Assembly (NCBI GenBank): GCA_020736575.1
Contig: JAGPYM010000005.1
Span: 1,984,001 to 2,048,000, forward strand
Length of the DNA stretch: 64,000 nt
Source of the DNA: Thelonectria olida
Taxonomy: Eukaryota; Ascomycota; Sordariomycetes; Hypocreales; Nectriaceae
Direction of reading: 5' to 3'
Shown: positions 1 through 11,855 of the stretch, in pieces
Numbering within the stretch: position 1 is the first letter of the stretch
Layout: each line of letters begins with the position of its first letter
Made by a program: the position numbers and the translations under genes
Notes under the pieces: model-generated
The model's database searches: none
What the model was told of the DNA's origin: nothing
The model's input: only the letters and a program-made list of their open reading frames with translations

Positions 1-708
1 GAGTTGAAGATTGCAGGGAAAGAAGCAATATTTGCCAATTGCATGCTCGAAGAGCAGCTTCACAAGTACGTCGATATTCCTCGACTGCTTGGTCTAGAAG
101 TTGGCGACGACGAGCTCCAACACGAAGCATGCAACATTGTCACCCGCATGGATGCGTCGCTTCCCAACCCATCCGACATGTTTGTGAACTTCTTGGTTAG
201 TCTTATCCATCGCTCAACACGCTGGCTTGTGCCATTTCGCAAGCGCGCAAAGCTACCGGTCGTCGAAGAGTTTGAGGAGGCCGAGGCAGAGCGTACTTGG
301 GCAACGCCAGATTTGAGCATGAATGGCATAGTGCTACAGCAGTCGATCGAAGAGCCGCCAGGCGTGGCTGAAGACCAAGAACTGGATCACGGCACCGATT
401 TTCTTTACCTCAACGACAGCAACTGCTATAGGCGCCTTGCTCGTGAACTGTCCCGATTCGTGGCAACCACAACCTCTCCGAGAAACCCCAACAGCCATGT
501 GCCGACTGATGGGGAGCTTCAGTACCAGGCTCGCTGGATTATGTTTGGCGGGTGAGTATTATTCCGCCTGGGATCTCCTTTTCTCTTCAGCGCGCTAATG
601 TTTGATCTTGGTAGTGATGATCCATGGAACCAGACTCCGCTTGATAATGAGGAATGGTTGCGAGAATTCAAGAAGGACGTGGGACTTCTTCCCAAGGAAA
701 GTGGTTGA
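1..708 (+). CDS. 3' part of an unrecognised fungal gene (5' end outside window)
   Basis: This is the C-terminal 214 or so residues of a protein whose start lies before the window. Exon 1..551 is open from the left edge. It ends at a GTGAGT donor, and the intron 552..614 closes with GGTAG. Exon 615..708 then continues in phase to a TGA. The splice is supported because the unspliced frame stops at once, while the spliced frame adds a typical end (DDPWNQTPLDNEEWLREF). The protein is acidic and soluble-looking, with no membrane segment. A Trp/Phe-rich motif (QYQARWIMFGGDDPW) spans the splice junction. I do not recognise the family. No promoter information is available. Confidence 0.7.
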
Positions 709-1262
709 GGGGAGTTTACAAATTAATGATAGAATTAATTAACTGAGTGATTTCCATTATCATTTGTGTAAACTCCAATGTTCGACAGTCCACATATTTG
801 GTACTGCCGTCACCTCACATAGTAGGTTCGAAATGCACACCGTTCGCAAGCGGCAAACATGGAAACAACTGCTTCAGTGCCTCAGAATTTGTATCACAAT
901 CAATATTACTCAACATTTCATCGGGACCTTATTAAGAACTCAGTGAAGGGCGAAACTCGGCGTGATTCTTGTGGGTCTTCACGCCCTACGCAGCACGCCT
1001 TGCGCCTTTCAAGTCAATGAGGCTCTCCGAACTTCCGAAGTCCACCTCAATGAAACAAGGTGAAGTAAAAGCTGCGAATATATTTACTCGGCCATGGCAA
1101 GGCCAATTTTGTTGTCACACCTATTCTCACATCATTCCGCCGTCATCAGCTCACTTAGTTGATCTAGTTGCCGACCTTCAGCACTCACACCGCCAAAAAC
1201 ACAAGGAAGCCATCTCTGGCGCAAGTCCAACATTCACGAGGTTCTTCTAAGCATCCGGTACA
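709..1262. other. intergenic, no gene seen
   Basis: This tract lies between the partial first gene and the dehydrogenase. It contains only short open frames without recognisable content. It should hold the 3' end of the first gene and the promoter of the second. Confidence 0.6.
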
Positions 1263-2120
1263 ATGAGAGTGGGATTCTTGGGACTGGGCATGATGGGCAC
1301 CCCCATGGCCATGAACCTCTGCCGCAAGTTCCGCCTCACTGTCTGGAACCGAAGCACGTCAAAATACGCACCCTTGACGCAGGCAGGGGTGAGAATTGGG
1401 AATAGTCCGGCCGACGTCGTTGACCAGTCCGATGTCACTTTTGTCATGTTGTTCGATGGGCCCGCAATCGACTCAATATTCAATGACGACCTCAAAAGAG
1501 CCCTGCGCGGGAAGACTCTCGTAAACACCAGCTCCGTCTCCGTCGAGTTCAGCAAGCGACTGGCCCAAAGAGTGAGCGAAGCCGGTGGCGATTTCATCGA
1601 GATGCCTGTAAGTGGCAGCAAAGTGCCAGCTGAGCAAGGCCGGCTTGTTGGCATGATGGCTGGCAACGCTGAAGTCGCCGAGCGCATCCGACCCGTGGTC
1701 GAGCCCATTACCAGTGCCGCAGTATACTGCGGCCCAATCGGCGCTGGCCTCAAGACCAAATACGCAGCGAACCTTTATCTCATTACCATGACTGCCGGCC
1801 TTGCAGAATCGATGAGCCTGGCCAAGGCACAAGGCCTCGATTTGGAGTCGTTTGGAGAGGTGCTTAACGCAGGTCAAATGGCCTCGTCGTACTCGAAGCT
1901 AAAAATCGCAAAGATGCTCAACCAAGACTGGTCACCGCAGGCAGCCATCAACGATTGCTACAACAGTACACAGCTGATTCATGCGGCGGCCAAGGGAGAA
2001 GATGTACGGGCACCACTGATCGAGCTTTGCGGGTCATTGTACAAGGAGGCCAAGGATTCGGGTCTTGGAGGCGAGGATATGATTGCCGTCGCCAAAGTCT
2101 TATCGAAGAAGAATCCTTAG
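1263..2120 (+). CDS. beta-hydroxyacid dehydrogenase (3-hydroxyisobutyrate dehydrogenase family)
   Basis: A 285-residue intronless gene whose length is normal for the family. The N-terminus carries a Rossmann NAD(P)-binding fingerprint (GFLGLGMMGTPMA, residues 4-16) with no targeting extension, so a cytosolic enzyme is likely. A substrate-binding loop of the EMPVSGS type lies near residue 116. The C-terminal helical domain has the GAGLKTKYAANL segment near residue 167, where the family's catalytic lysine sits. Members oxidise 3-hydroxy acids such as 3-hydroxyisobutyrate, tartronate semialdehyde or gamma-hydroxybutyrate to semialdehydes. The exact substrate cannot be read from the sequence. The ATG is the first in frame and follows shortly after in-frame stops. 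Confidence 0.88.
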   Translation: MRVGFLGLGMMGTPMAMNLCRKFRLTVWNRSTSKYAPLTQAGVRIGNSPADVVDQSDVTFVMLFDGPAIDSIFNDDLKRALRGKTLVNTSSVSVEFSKRLAQRVSEAGGDFIEMPVSGSKVPAEQGRLVGMMAGNAEVAERIRPVVEPITSAAVYCGPIGAGLKTKYAANLYLITMTAGLAESMSLAKAQGLDLESFGEVLNAGQMASSYSKLKIAKMLNQDWSPQAAINDCYNSTQLIHAAAKGEDVRAPLIELCGSLYKEAKDSGLGGEDMIAVAKVLSKKNP

Positions 2121-2353
2121 AAGTTGGTAGAAATCTATAAAGAAGCCTTTGAATGATTGATAAACTGTACACTCCCCCTCGACTTGAAGTAGGGCTCTTC
2201 TGGCCAAACCGCTCGTTTCCCGCCAAGTCCTATGAAAGTCGAAGCCGACGAGAGCTGTTTCCTGGAACGGAATGATATTTAACCCTCTTTGGTGGTGGAT
2301 GAACCTGAAAGGCACCGACTGGCATCACTGCATCACATCGACGGTTGTGAGGT

Positions 2354-2698
2354 TTAGTCCTCGCCCACGTCGACGAGTTGGATGACCTCGACAACAACTT
2401 GTTGGTAGGGATGAGCTTTTCGGAGAGCTTTCACCGAGCTTCTCATGACGTCCTCTCCGACGCAAAGGGTCTCGACACGATACTCCTCGACTTTCTCCAA
2501 CTGTCCTGGGCTGCCGATGAAAGGGGTTGAGTTTTCGCTTGGACGAAATTGATCCATGCCCAAAGTTTCGAAAGAGACGTGTGTATAGAGCCCTCCAGGA
2601 TACGTCCCTGCGCCAGCGGCAAAAACGGCCTCTTTGCAAGCCTCGAGGTGTGATGGGGGGACTCGAAAGATGAGCTTGAACTGTGTGGGGTTGGCCAT
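2354..2698 (-). CDS. NIF3/YqfO-like C-terminal-domain protein
   Basis: A 114-residue single-exon protein starting at MANPTQFKLIFRVP. An upstream ATG (2773) would add 25 residues that look like leader, so the inner start is preferred. The protein matches the small ferredoxin-like (CutA/PII-like) domain inserted in NIF3/YqfO metal-binding proteins. The alpha/beta opening is followed by FAAGAGTYPGG, then QFRPSENSTPFIGSPG, then EKVEEYRVETLC, and last HPYQQVVVEVI. The large dimetal domain is absent, so this is a stand-alone copy of the insert domain. Such short versions occur in fungi and bacteria. Their role is unknown; binding of a small ligand or metal and trimer formation are plausible by fold. 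Confidence 0.8.
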   Translation of the reverse strand: MANPTQFKLIFRVPPSHLEACKEAVFAAGAGTYPGGLYTHVSFETLGMDQFRPSENSTPFIGSPGQLEKVEEYRVETLCVGEDVMRSSVKALRKAHPYQQVVVEVIQLVDVGED

Positions 2699-3195
2699 TG
2701 TGGTGATACGTGCAAGTCGGTAGGCAAGGCAGATGTATTGAAGAGAATAATCTCCTGGTGTTGAAAATTGCACAAGTTCATAGAGCCCTTTTTCATTCTG
2801 GGATCAGCCAGCTCTTATTTATTGCAGCGATAGCTGCCTCGTGACGTTGGTCGCGAGACTTTTAGTCATAATTCAATGACAAGTATCATCATGGTTTGGA
2901 CATGTCACCTCCACCACCAAGCTTGACGGCTCGCGGCTGTCGGGTTCTAGACCAAGCCGCGATCCACTGCAAGAGCGATAACGGCGCTCATGGCATGCGC
3001 TTCCCCTCACCGTCGATAAGAAGTCACGGAAATCTGGAAATTGACTTCGTGTTGGTTGGCTTGATATCAGGCGTTTGGCATCATTGCTCTCCGAGGAGTC
3101 GCGAACTGCGAAGCCGAACTCTTGCCAGCACGCCAACTATTTGCGATATAAGTGCGACTCATGGTGTGTACATAATATTATAAACGAGACAACTG
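2699..3195. other. intergenic, no gene seen
   Basis: This is the promoter side of the NIF3-like gene and the 3' side of the lactonase gene. Open frames on both strands here show no family features. Confidence 0.55.
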
Positions 3196-4423
3196 CTACT
3201 CTGGGTTCTTGTAAAGCATGCAAGACTGCTTAAAGTCCTCCAGAAACTTCCACCTGCACTTCTCTCCCCAGCCATTCTTCTTCCACTCATTTAAGGTGTG
3301 GGGAAATTCAAGAATTATATCCTTTACCGTGGCATCATGAGAAAAGATGGGAAAGACGTTATCAAGCGCATCAAATACTTGCAGCTCCCTGATGGTTTTC
3401 TCCGCAAGGTCAGGGTCGTTGCAATATCCGGCATACTCCTCATCCCGTTGAACCGGAAAGAAGGGATCAGTACCGTCGTTTTTGTGGCTTTGTAGATAGC
3501 TAGTTGCTTCAGATAGGCCGGGGAATTGCTTTTCAGCATCTTCAGGCGCTGGAACGGTCGGCATATGTCGCAGCGCTGATGGCCGTAGCTCCCCGCAATG
3601 ATGGCAAGCATCTCCTCCGAGTAAGATGAATGTGTCGGGACTAGTAGAAGTTCGCACGAGGCCGGACAAATGCCCGGCGGTGTGTCCTGGAGTAAAGAGT
3701 AGATAGAAAGACCCATCTCCAAAGTAATCCACGGCTGGAAGTCCCTTAATGTTAATGGGACGTTCTTTGAACGTTATCTCAATTACTTTTCTCTCCCTAT
3801 TATATCCATTCATTAATCCGTGCTTGAAGTCAGGGAAGTAAGTGAAACTGACGAGTAATCGGTCTCAAGTATTTCAGACTCAGGACCTTTTGGATATCCA
3901 GGTGTTATCGTCGGACCGAATCCTGGCCCAACAACGAGATCCGTGGCTGTTGGGAAGCGGGATGGATCTCCAATATGATCAAAGTGATGGTGACTATGTG
4001 CCGTCAGAGGCGATATATCAGTTACAATGTCCGATCTGTAGAATCAATCTGGCTAGGACCAGCGATAGAATTTGTAATAGGTTACCTCAAAATAATGGCT
4101 TCGACATCGTCGGTTTTGTAACCATGTAGCTCTAGAATGTCGCGGACGTCTTTGGCGCATTCGATTTGCAGATGGTCATGTTCAACCTCCGCTAATGCGG
4201 TAGGCGAGAGGTGGTGCCAGTCCTTCCGCAAGCCAAGATCGAATAAGACTCTCCTCCCGAGCTGGTTGGTTATGACAAACGAGAAGACAGGAATGGTGGT
4301 TCTCTTGAGACGAGGCACATCGCAATAAAAGTAGGGTTCAAGAGGAAGGTTGCTTATACTGGCGGAATCGATGGCGGACACCGTAGCCCACGCACCAGAC
4401 GGGATATCAGCGTGTTTGGTCAT
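3196..4423 (-). CDS. metallo-beta-lactamase-fold lactonase (N-acyl homoserine lactonase-like)
   Basis: Three exons (4086..4423, 3853..3993, 3196..3796) give 359 residues. Intron 3994..4085 (GTAACC...ATAG) is required to assemble the zinc motif [10 protein letters not shown], because the codon for its serine is split there. Intron 3797..3852 (GTCAGT...AATAG, 56 nt) repairs the frame and gives a junction reading [14 protein letters not shown], as in homologues. Further metal ligands are in TPGHTAGHL and GGDACHH. The start at [10 protein letters not shown] fits family length; an upstream ATG at 4471 would add 16 residues. Members hydrolyse lactones, including bacterial homoserine-lactone signals; the substrate here is unknown. 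No signal peptide is seen, so it is probably cytosolic. Confidence 0.82.
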
Positions 4424-4860
4424 AGTCGCATATGTCCAGGCCTGACACGTCTGAGTTGAGGTTCTCCGCAATCTATTACATGTTTACACCTGAGATCAAT
4501 ATGCAGCGGTTTCGGCTTGCTTCTACCTGTAGCGGAATGAATGGGCTCGATCAGTGCGGGGCAAATAGTCTCGGGCGCGCCCAGATGTCAAACTGGATGG
4601 TTCGTGCCGGATGTCGGGATGGAGCTCCTCGGGATACACCAGTTTGATAAGAGAAGAAAACCAAACCCGAAGCGGGGTAAAGAGTCTTGAGAAACCAAGT
4701 AAAAGGGCTCGCACCAGAGAAAACTCGTCTTCAGCTTGAGATGGAAGAGGAAGTGAAGGAAGAATATTCAGTATGCGCGAACCAATTTGATTCAAATCTA
4801 TAGGATAAAAACAACCACATATTAGACAAATGATAGGAAACACTTTGAGCAAGTATCTAA
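4424..4860. other. intergenic, no gene seen
   Basis: This is the upstream region of the lactonase and the 3' flank of the peptidase gene. I see no coding features. Confidence 0.5.
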
Positions 4861-7250
4861 CTACGCCTCATCAAAGTCAACATCAGACTCGTTATCATAT
4901 CCACCGTCGCTATCTTCAGAAGTGAAGCTATCGTCATCCTCGGTCATGGACTGGTCCTAATACAAGTTCAGATTAGCACAAGTCGGAACTCCCACAGCCC
5001 ACGGCCATCATGATACTTACCAACTTGCGGCGCTTGGAGGAACGAGCACCAACGTCGGCGTTGTTCTGGAGCTCGGGTAGATCGTAAACAGAATCGGGTA
5101 TTTCCTGGTCCTTTGGAGCTGTCACGATGCCAAACTCGGAGCACGATTGGAAACCGCCCATTTCGCTGTGACCATAGAAGCCAATGACTCTCTGGTTGTG
5201 ATCCGGAACTATGGCGCTGTTAGCACGTTCCCGAGTCTACTGTGTCAGGTTGCATGCAACGCTTACCCAATGTGTCGACAGAGTCACTGTCATTCTTGTT
5301 CAAAGCGCCCATTGCTTTGCCGTTGGAAAGCCAGACTCTGATTCCTACCAACTCATTGTGGCGCCTTGAAACGGCAACCTTGACGATGTCAGCCTTTCTC
5401 GGAATCGCAATCTTCCTGCTCTGGTGGCCGCCCATATGAACGTCTTTTCCATTCTGGCCTCTCGGGCCACATGGAATTGACGATCCGTCTTTGTACTGCA
5501 CGATGACACCGTCCAGCACGATGCCGACCTTGAGGTCGAGCTTGGACGCCGAAACAAGACCACTGTCGCGGCTTCTCTTCTTCAGCATAACGCCCCATTG
5601 CCAGTGTGTCTTGTCGACATTCTCGCTCCCAACGCTCTTCTTCTGGAGTCGAAGTCCACTACCAGGAATTCGAATGTAAGACAAGCTCGAAAACAGTTTG
5701 GCCACATCTCGAGCCATGTGCTTTCCGTTCATGGCAATGACTTCGACCTCGACGGGCTTCTGTAGATCGAACCGAGATTCTAACCCTTCTAGCGTATACT
5801 CAATCTTGTTCTGGGGATTGGAAACCGAGGGCATGTCTTCAACGGCCCCATTGAACAGGATTTGCCCAATTCCTGCTTCGCAATTGATGACCACTTTCGA
5901 GACTCCGTCCTCGTCGACGATTTCGAAAGTTGGATGATCATTGTTTCGAATCGGATCAGAGGGCAGTCGAAAGTGTGCAAGGTTGACGAAGCGAAGCTGG
6001 TCGCGAATGTCCCATCGGGAGTTGTTGAGTGTGTCAGGTGTCACTGGCTCGACCCCCTTGGTCCCTGCGTGTATGCAATCGGCAGTCTTGGATAAGAAGC
6101 ACTTGGGCCAGTCGCGTGAGTATCCTCGAGCCATGATGCCAGACGTGTGCGGAGCCGAGAATGCGTGTCCAACCTCGTGAAGGAATGCTCCTTGGCCGAC
6201 GGAGCAGGCCTCCCACATGGATACGCACTCGCCATTATCGTTGCCGACCTGATCGCCTGGTGGCGATACGTCGAGCAAACAATCAGGTACCTCTTCGAGG
6301 AACCGCGGCCAGGAGTAGGTCAGGTGGCTGCCAAAGATGCCGAGAGACAAGCCATTCGCGTTATGTGCGCCAAGGGCAGCATGAGCGAGGATCATGTCTT
6401 TTCTCGCGTCGTATTTGGAATCAAGAATCAGCCCTGCGACAACAGGTTTGACTTCGGACACGAATGGTCCACCATGAGCTCGAAGAGCCTCGGTGAAGAT
6501 TTGGTGCAGCTCGTCTCGCTTCGTGCCCGAAGGGTTTTGCTGTGCCATTTGAAGGTCCTGGAGCTCGGCAACTGTTCTCTCGGTGCGAATGAGATGAACC
6601 TTGGCTGTGGATTGCATGGTGACTTCGCGCGCAAATGACTGGCTGAGGGTGTCAGCAGTCCATTCCTCTTCTAAGCGGAACGACCGCCGGCCCAGGCCGT
6701 TAACACGAAGGTCCTCAGCCGTGAGAGCCTGCCACATGTAAGCTGACAAGCGTAACTTTGCGATGGCTGCTTCGAGGCCCGAATGGGCTCCCGAAAGAGA
6801 GCCAAACTTGCGAGGGGGGCAGTCAATGAGAAGAGGCGAATCTTTTGCCACCATAATGGCGAGATGCAGCGGTGGTGTCTGGAGTAGCGGGATGTAGCGA
6901 ATGGATAGCTGTCATTGTTAGAAGCTCATCTGGCAGCGATCATTCCAAAGCCATCAACATACCTGAACGGAGTGCGAGTTGCCATCCGACGACTGGGGGG
7001 TGATGTTGACCTTGTTTTCTCCTGGTTGAAGAATTACGAGTGCCTTGAACCAGCCTTGACACATTGGCCATTTTTGCGTTGGGAAGTTCACAACGCCGCC
7101 CTCTCCATTGTTCGCAACCTGGACAAAGGCATCGTTGACATGTTGGAAGTCCTCGCATCGGCCAGTGATGAGAAGACAGCGCTGGTGCACCTCCTCCCCA
7201 TCCTTGATGTTGTCGACGCTGATCATTCTGGTGACGTTCTGTGGAGCCAT
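4861..7250 (-). CDS. zincin-type metallopeptidase fused to a jacalin-like domain (YIL108W-like family)
   Basis: Four exons (6963..7250, 5267..6908, 5021..5208, 4861..4956) encode 737 residues. The introns are 54, 58 and 64 nt and all have GT-AG ends. The N-terminal 100 residues form a beta-rich domain. A conserved LSIRYIPLLQTPPLHLAI segment spans the first splice junction. The zinc site HEVGHAFSAPH (about 340-350) has HExxHx5H spacing, followed by a GIMARGYSRDW Met-turn. From about residue 530 a jacalin-like beta-prism follows, ending in VIGFYGHSEMGGFQS and EFGIVTAPKD. The C-terminus is a basic patch (SSKRRKL) and then a strongly acidic tail. The fold suggests a peptidase joined to a sugar-binding module. 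No secretion signal is present, so an intracellular role is likely. The substrate is unknown. Confidence 0.86.
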
Positions 7251-9065
7251 AGCAGTGTAGAATCCAAAAGAAATTAGTTGATTTGATAAAGATGTGAAAC
7301 TGCTGAAATGAAGCACACTGGAAGCGCACTTTTTGCTGGAATTTATAAGTCGAGCAATCCAAGATGGATGATATTACTTTTAGGCACGCTCTGGGCCATT
7401 GTGGTGAGAAATAGGCATCAGTGGAGCACGGGATCACTAGCGATACCAACCGGTGCCAAATGGGAATAATACGCGAATTGGGTCGGATCTTGGCCAATCG
7501 CGCAGGGTATTATTTCCTCACAGTAGGAGCCCTGACTATTAATTCCGAATTCACGGTCCAGAGGCGGTTTTGTAGCCGTTGAGCGTGAGAGAGTAAACGA
7601 GACTATTGGGCTTAAGCGACATTGGAGACGATGGCTGTCAGCTCACTCGGCGTTGACCAGATGAAGGAATTACCGATGTGGTTACACAATATGAAGGTAA
7701 CTGACTCCTTTGCGACAATTTCATCGACGTCTTCTTTCATTTTTGTTTCTCTTCCCAAGATCAGTGTTATGATACAGACTCCTGCCCAACCAAGTCTGAG
7801 GAATGCAAGACCGAATTATCGGTACTCATTCAGTCAAGATTCTCCGAGCCTACCTGGCTATAGGCAGACTCGGCATTCTTTTTGGCTTTGACTAGTCGCT
7901 TAGAGCCGGCGACACTGATTCCCTTGCGGCAGTTGAGCGACAATAGAGGCGGTTACGGCCATCTACGAATTGCCGGTTGCCATCTTGCGCGATTGGAATT
8001 GGCCCCCATGGATTCCCACCAAGGTTACGACGACGGTCCAAATACTAAATAGAGGAATTGAAGTTGTGGAATAAGGTTAGAGATGGCTGTTCTAGGTTGA
8101 GTAAGTAGTCATTCCATGCGTATAGCAAATTCTTTAGGCCGTGTACTAACGAGGACGATATTCGTTTTGGTCGCTGACATGTCTGGAGCATCTGGCTACA
8201 GAGATGCATCGAGTTTCGCGAGTGTTCTCCGTGGGCGAGGATCAATCATATCCGCTACGGATTGCTAACATAGGCCCTGCTCTATTCCTTTCCAGCCTCT
8301 TCCATACACCTAACATGCCAGATGTGCTATCTTTAGCACAATCAAGCTATGAGCCAGGAACCAAGATCGCCCAGACCCTGCATCGAATGATGATCATTGA
8401 GCGTGATAGATCTCTTCGTTTCATGGAGGGATTCTTGTTTTTTCTTGATTGGGTTAGCAATCAAGTGCTCTTACCTTCTCTTACACGGCGGTCGAATGCT
8501 TTTCCTGTTGCGGTCCATGTCGACATGTCAAAATCGAAGGCTTGGCAATGTGGGATACACGGAATGGCCGACTCAATCAAGTTCCCAGACCAGTATTCGA
8601 CAGCAACGAGGCCGCGTGTACATCAGTCGCAGCCAAGAAGAAAGGCGGAGACGGCTCGCACCTTGTTCAGCTCGGTTGGGTCAGGGCGGGTTTTATTCAA
8701 GGCCAAGCAACGCAAACAGGCCGAAGACCCGAATGAACGGTGAACGACTCCTCTTAGGCCACCGGTTGCTCTGATGTCAGTGAATTGCCGAGCCACACTT
8801 GCATGGCTGAAGACTGACGAATGCCGACGTATCCGACGCCAAGTGTGGAGAATCATGAGGGACCCTGCGCCCCGGATGACGCGAGGGAGCTGGATTGTCG
8901 TGACGGAATAGGTAGTTAACTGTTGCGCTGTGGCGACGACAGCAGGAATGAAGTTATAAAAGCCATGATACATCTGTCTGTCAACTCACTTCACAAGCAT
9001 TCTCTCTCACACTGACCAAAGAACAATCGTGAATCATCTCCCCAACTCAGCCTACCTACACAGCC
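7251..9065. other. 1.8 kb intergenic region, promoter of two divergent genes
   Basis: Between the divergent peptidase and glycine-zipper genes I found no supported gene. The longest frames (around 8204..8743) lack splice context and recognisable domains. A TATA box for the glycine-zipper gene is listed separately. Confidence 0.55.
8955..8962 (+). promoter_or_regulatory. TATA box of the glycine-zipper gene
   Basis: TATAAAAG lies 104 nt before the ATG at 9066. It is followed by a C/T/A-rich leader typical of highly expressed fungal genes. Confidence 0.55.
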
Positions 9066-9859
9066 ATGTCGGCACAGGACTATTACGGCGGCAACGGCCA
9101 GCAGGGCTACAACCAACAACAAGGATACAACCAGCAGGGCTATAATCAGCAGGTAAGATCATCAACAGCCCGTCTATTTATGTCGGCAATTAGGCTAATA
9201 ATGAATAGTCTTCTTACCCCCAGCAACAGTCATATGGCCAGCAGCAACAGGGCCAGTATGGCGATTCTCAAGCCTATCCAGGTGGCAATGGTCAGGGACA
9301 AGATGGCGAGCGAGGCCTGGGTGCTACCCTCGTTGGAGGCAGTGCCGCTAGCTTTGCCGCGCACAAGGCTGGAGGAGGGATCCTGGGCAGCCTTGCTGGT
9401 GCCGCTGCTGGTGCCTTTGGCGCCAACGTGATTGAGCACAAGTTCAAGAAGTAAGCATTTCTTTCAAAGTTGGATAGTGCATTTTACTAACATGAATGGT
9501 GCAGGTACAAGAAGGAGAAGAACAGGAAGAACCACAGGGACGGACGTCCTCGAGGATACTCGGGCGACTCCACGAGCAGCAGCGACTCGGAAGACGAACA
9601 TGATCGCCGCCGTCATGGCCATGGTGGCGGACACCGTGACGGACCTCCTCCTCCTCCTCGTGATGGATCCCGCGATGGGCCTCGCGATGGACCTCGTCAT
9701 GGCGGAGTTGACGAGGGCTACCATCACGGAGGACCAGGCGGATTCGGCGGACATCACGGCGGTCCCGGAGGCCACGGAGGTCCTGGTGGTCCTGGTGGTC
9801 CTGGTGGTCCGGGCGGCCCCGGAGGACATCACGGTGGTCACGGTGGCCCACGATGGTAG
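9066..9859 (+). CDS. glycine-zipper protein with Gln/Tyr-rich head and Gly/His-rich tail
   Basis: Exons 9066..9152, 9209..9450 and 9505..9859 encode 227 residues. The head is low-complexity with repeated GYNQQ units. The centre (about residues 60-105) is a two-helix glycine zipper (GLGATLVGGSAASFAAHKAGG, then SLAGAAAGAFGA) ending in a lysine-rich stretch. The tail is Asp/Ser-rich and then Gly/His/Pro-rich with tandem GGP and GGH units. Glycine-zipper proteins of this kind occur widely in filamentous fungi and may associate with membranes or self-assemble; the function here is not known. The prion-like head and tail suggest condensate or assembly behaviour, which is inference. All introns are 54-56 nt with GTAAG donors. 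Confidence 0.8.
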
Positions 9860-11855
9860 AATCGGAACGCCGAAGGCTTGGGGAGCGTTAGTTAGTGTTT
9901 GAAGTTCTTAGAATACCGTGATAAATATGAGTGATGCAAGCACACTTGTCATTATACGTAGGTGCGCAAACCGATCCGCTCGACGTGGCCACCAAAGTGT
10001 TGTCTAACGGCGACCTTAGTTCTCAATTCGCTCCATCCTAACATCTGAGTTGCTGATGTTGAGAATTCTCTGGGAACACTTCACGACTTCGAGTCGGGCC
10101 TCAATGAAAGCAATTGGTCCCGTTCAATGAGCAATCAACAGTCTGCTCCCCCACTTCCAGAACCGGTTTTGATGTCATGACTTAGTAACAGGTTCAATCG
10201 GAATTCCGATGCCTCCGAGCGCATTTGCAATGGAGGCGACGGCATTGGCTATTGTGTGGGGATGGTGTCGTCAGCTCACTCGACAGGCAATGGAATGTTC
10301 TCAAACTCAGAATAGGAGATGTATTTTTATCCATTAATCCTTCATGTATGGGAAGCGTCATGCGTAGACATGGCTTCTCGTACCTTGCATGCGACGTACT
10401 GTGTCCAAATGTGCGCATTATCTACATGGACCCTATCTACCTAGGTATAATAAACAAAGTCTAAGTTGTCAATGGCAAGTTTGTTTAGCAACATACAGAG
10501 TTTACAACTGAATTTCGATTTTGCCCGGCAAGTTCGCCTTTGGAGAGACTATTAAAGTATTATTCAGTGGTAAACGAAGTCTGGTACGAGAATTAAGGGT
10601 ACCTCAGGGTAGAATTTTCCGTCCCGATTTGGAGCCCACATCTTCAGCATTTCTGATACCAGAGGAGATCAATACGCCTTTGCCAGAAAGGAGATGAAGA
10701 CGGCTCATCCCTGGTGCGACTCTCACGTTCAGCTCGCGGCCCCCAACTGCCAGCCTGAGCCTGGAAATGTCACAAACGAGAATGACATACCACGACCTCG
10801 TGGACAAATAATAACAATTCTGCATACATGTTTGACGATGGGCTTTAGAAGGCTTTCCAGTAATCAAGTGTGGTGATGAAATCTACCATTCGGCAAAAAG
10901 AATTCGACAAGGCACAACAGATCTGTGCATTGCCTTCCAAAACCTCAACAACGGACATGATGCCGGCCACTTCTTACTCTCTTAGAGAAGATCGAAGAGC
11001 ACACTATTCCACCGTTTTCCCTCATCACGATCTTTTCATCCTTCAGCCCCATGGCTTTGGCATTTTCCTCTTTCGACACTTCCAAAATCACACTCCTGTT
11101 GAGTCGATACGAAGAGGGTTCCATGGAATTCAACACTTTGGTTTGAAGTACGATTCGGCCCGGGACCCTGATTTAACACCACTAGGGAGTTTCGGCTTTT
11201 CTCATCGCATTGTCCAAGCTTGTACCGCATGACAGAGGCGTGGACTCCGTTGGATCTTGCTAAGATCTGGTTAACCGACGATGGAATCAGTCAAAAGCAT
11301 CATGTCTGCACCAGGGAGCAGTCTGAGCGCCGAAACCGAAGGTCTTTTACCAGGACAATCGCGCATTCGTCGAAGTTACAAGTAAAGCCGACTCGCCATG
11401 GGTGGCCATTAAGGCGTCTGGAAGCTGCAGATCCTCCAGTTTATGGTTGGCTGATGTTCTGAATCGGGGTTCCAGACGGGGTCTATTCGATGTTCTCGCT
11501 TGCTTGTCCTACTAATGACTTTAGGGTGGTGCGGCAGTTTGGGAGAGAGCTGCGAGGGATGTTCTTATGCCCCCATAGTGTTTACAAAAGTTAAAGAATT
11601 AGTCAATAATAAGTTAATCAGAACCATACATCTGTTAGGTATTCGTTATTCAGCCATTCTCGGACTTATTCGGACTCCCGAAAGAGAACCCCCACTTGTG
11701 ACGCTTCAGTGTCACAACCTTCATTTCTGAATCGCCCCATGTTTAGCCACCGCAATCTCTTACCATAACAATAAGGGATAAATTGGCCTTCGCCTTCCGT
11801 CAATTGCTTCTGATTTCTTCTCCGATGTCTCCTCCGCCAGCCCATACCCTTCACC
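9860..11855. other. 2 kb intergenic region, no supported gene
   Basis: The tract contains scattered frames up to 120 codons on both strands (for example 10606..10867 minus and 10870..11232 plus). None has a recognisable domain or a convincing exon structure. The right end is the promoter of the MFS gene. Confidence 0.5.

Noticed and set aside
8204..8743. Open frame of 179 codons upstream of the glycine-zipper gene
   Set aside because: Overlaps other frames of similar length, has no recognisable domain, no promoter or splice context, and composition like non-coding flank.
10606..11232. Possible gene pieces (minus 10606..10867, plus 10870..11232)
   Set aside because: Tried joining pieces such as a minus-strand end reading PKANLPGKIEIQL through a GTACCC...ATAG intron, but the upstream frame carries stops and no family could be named.
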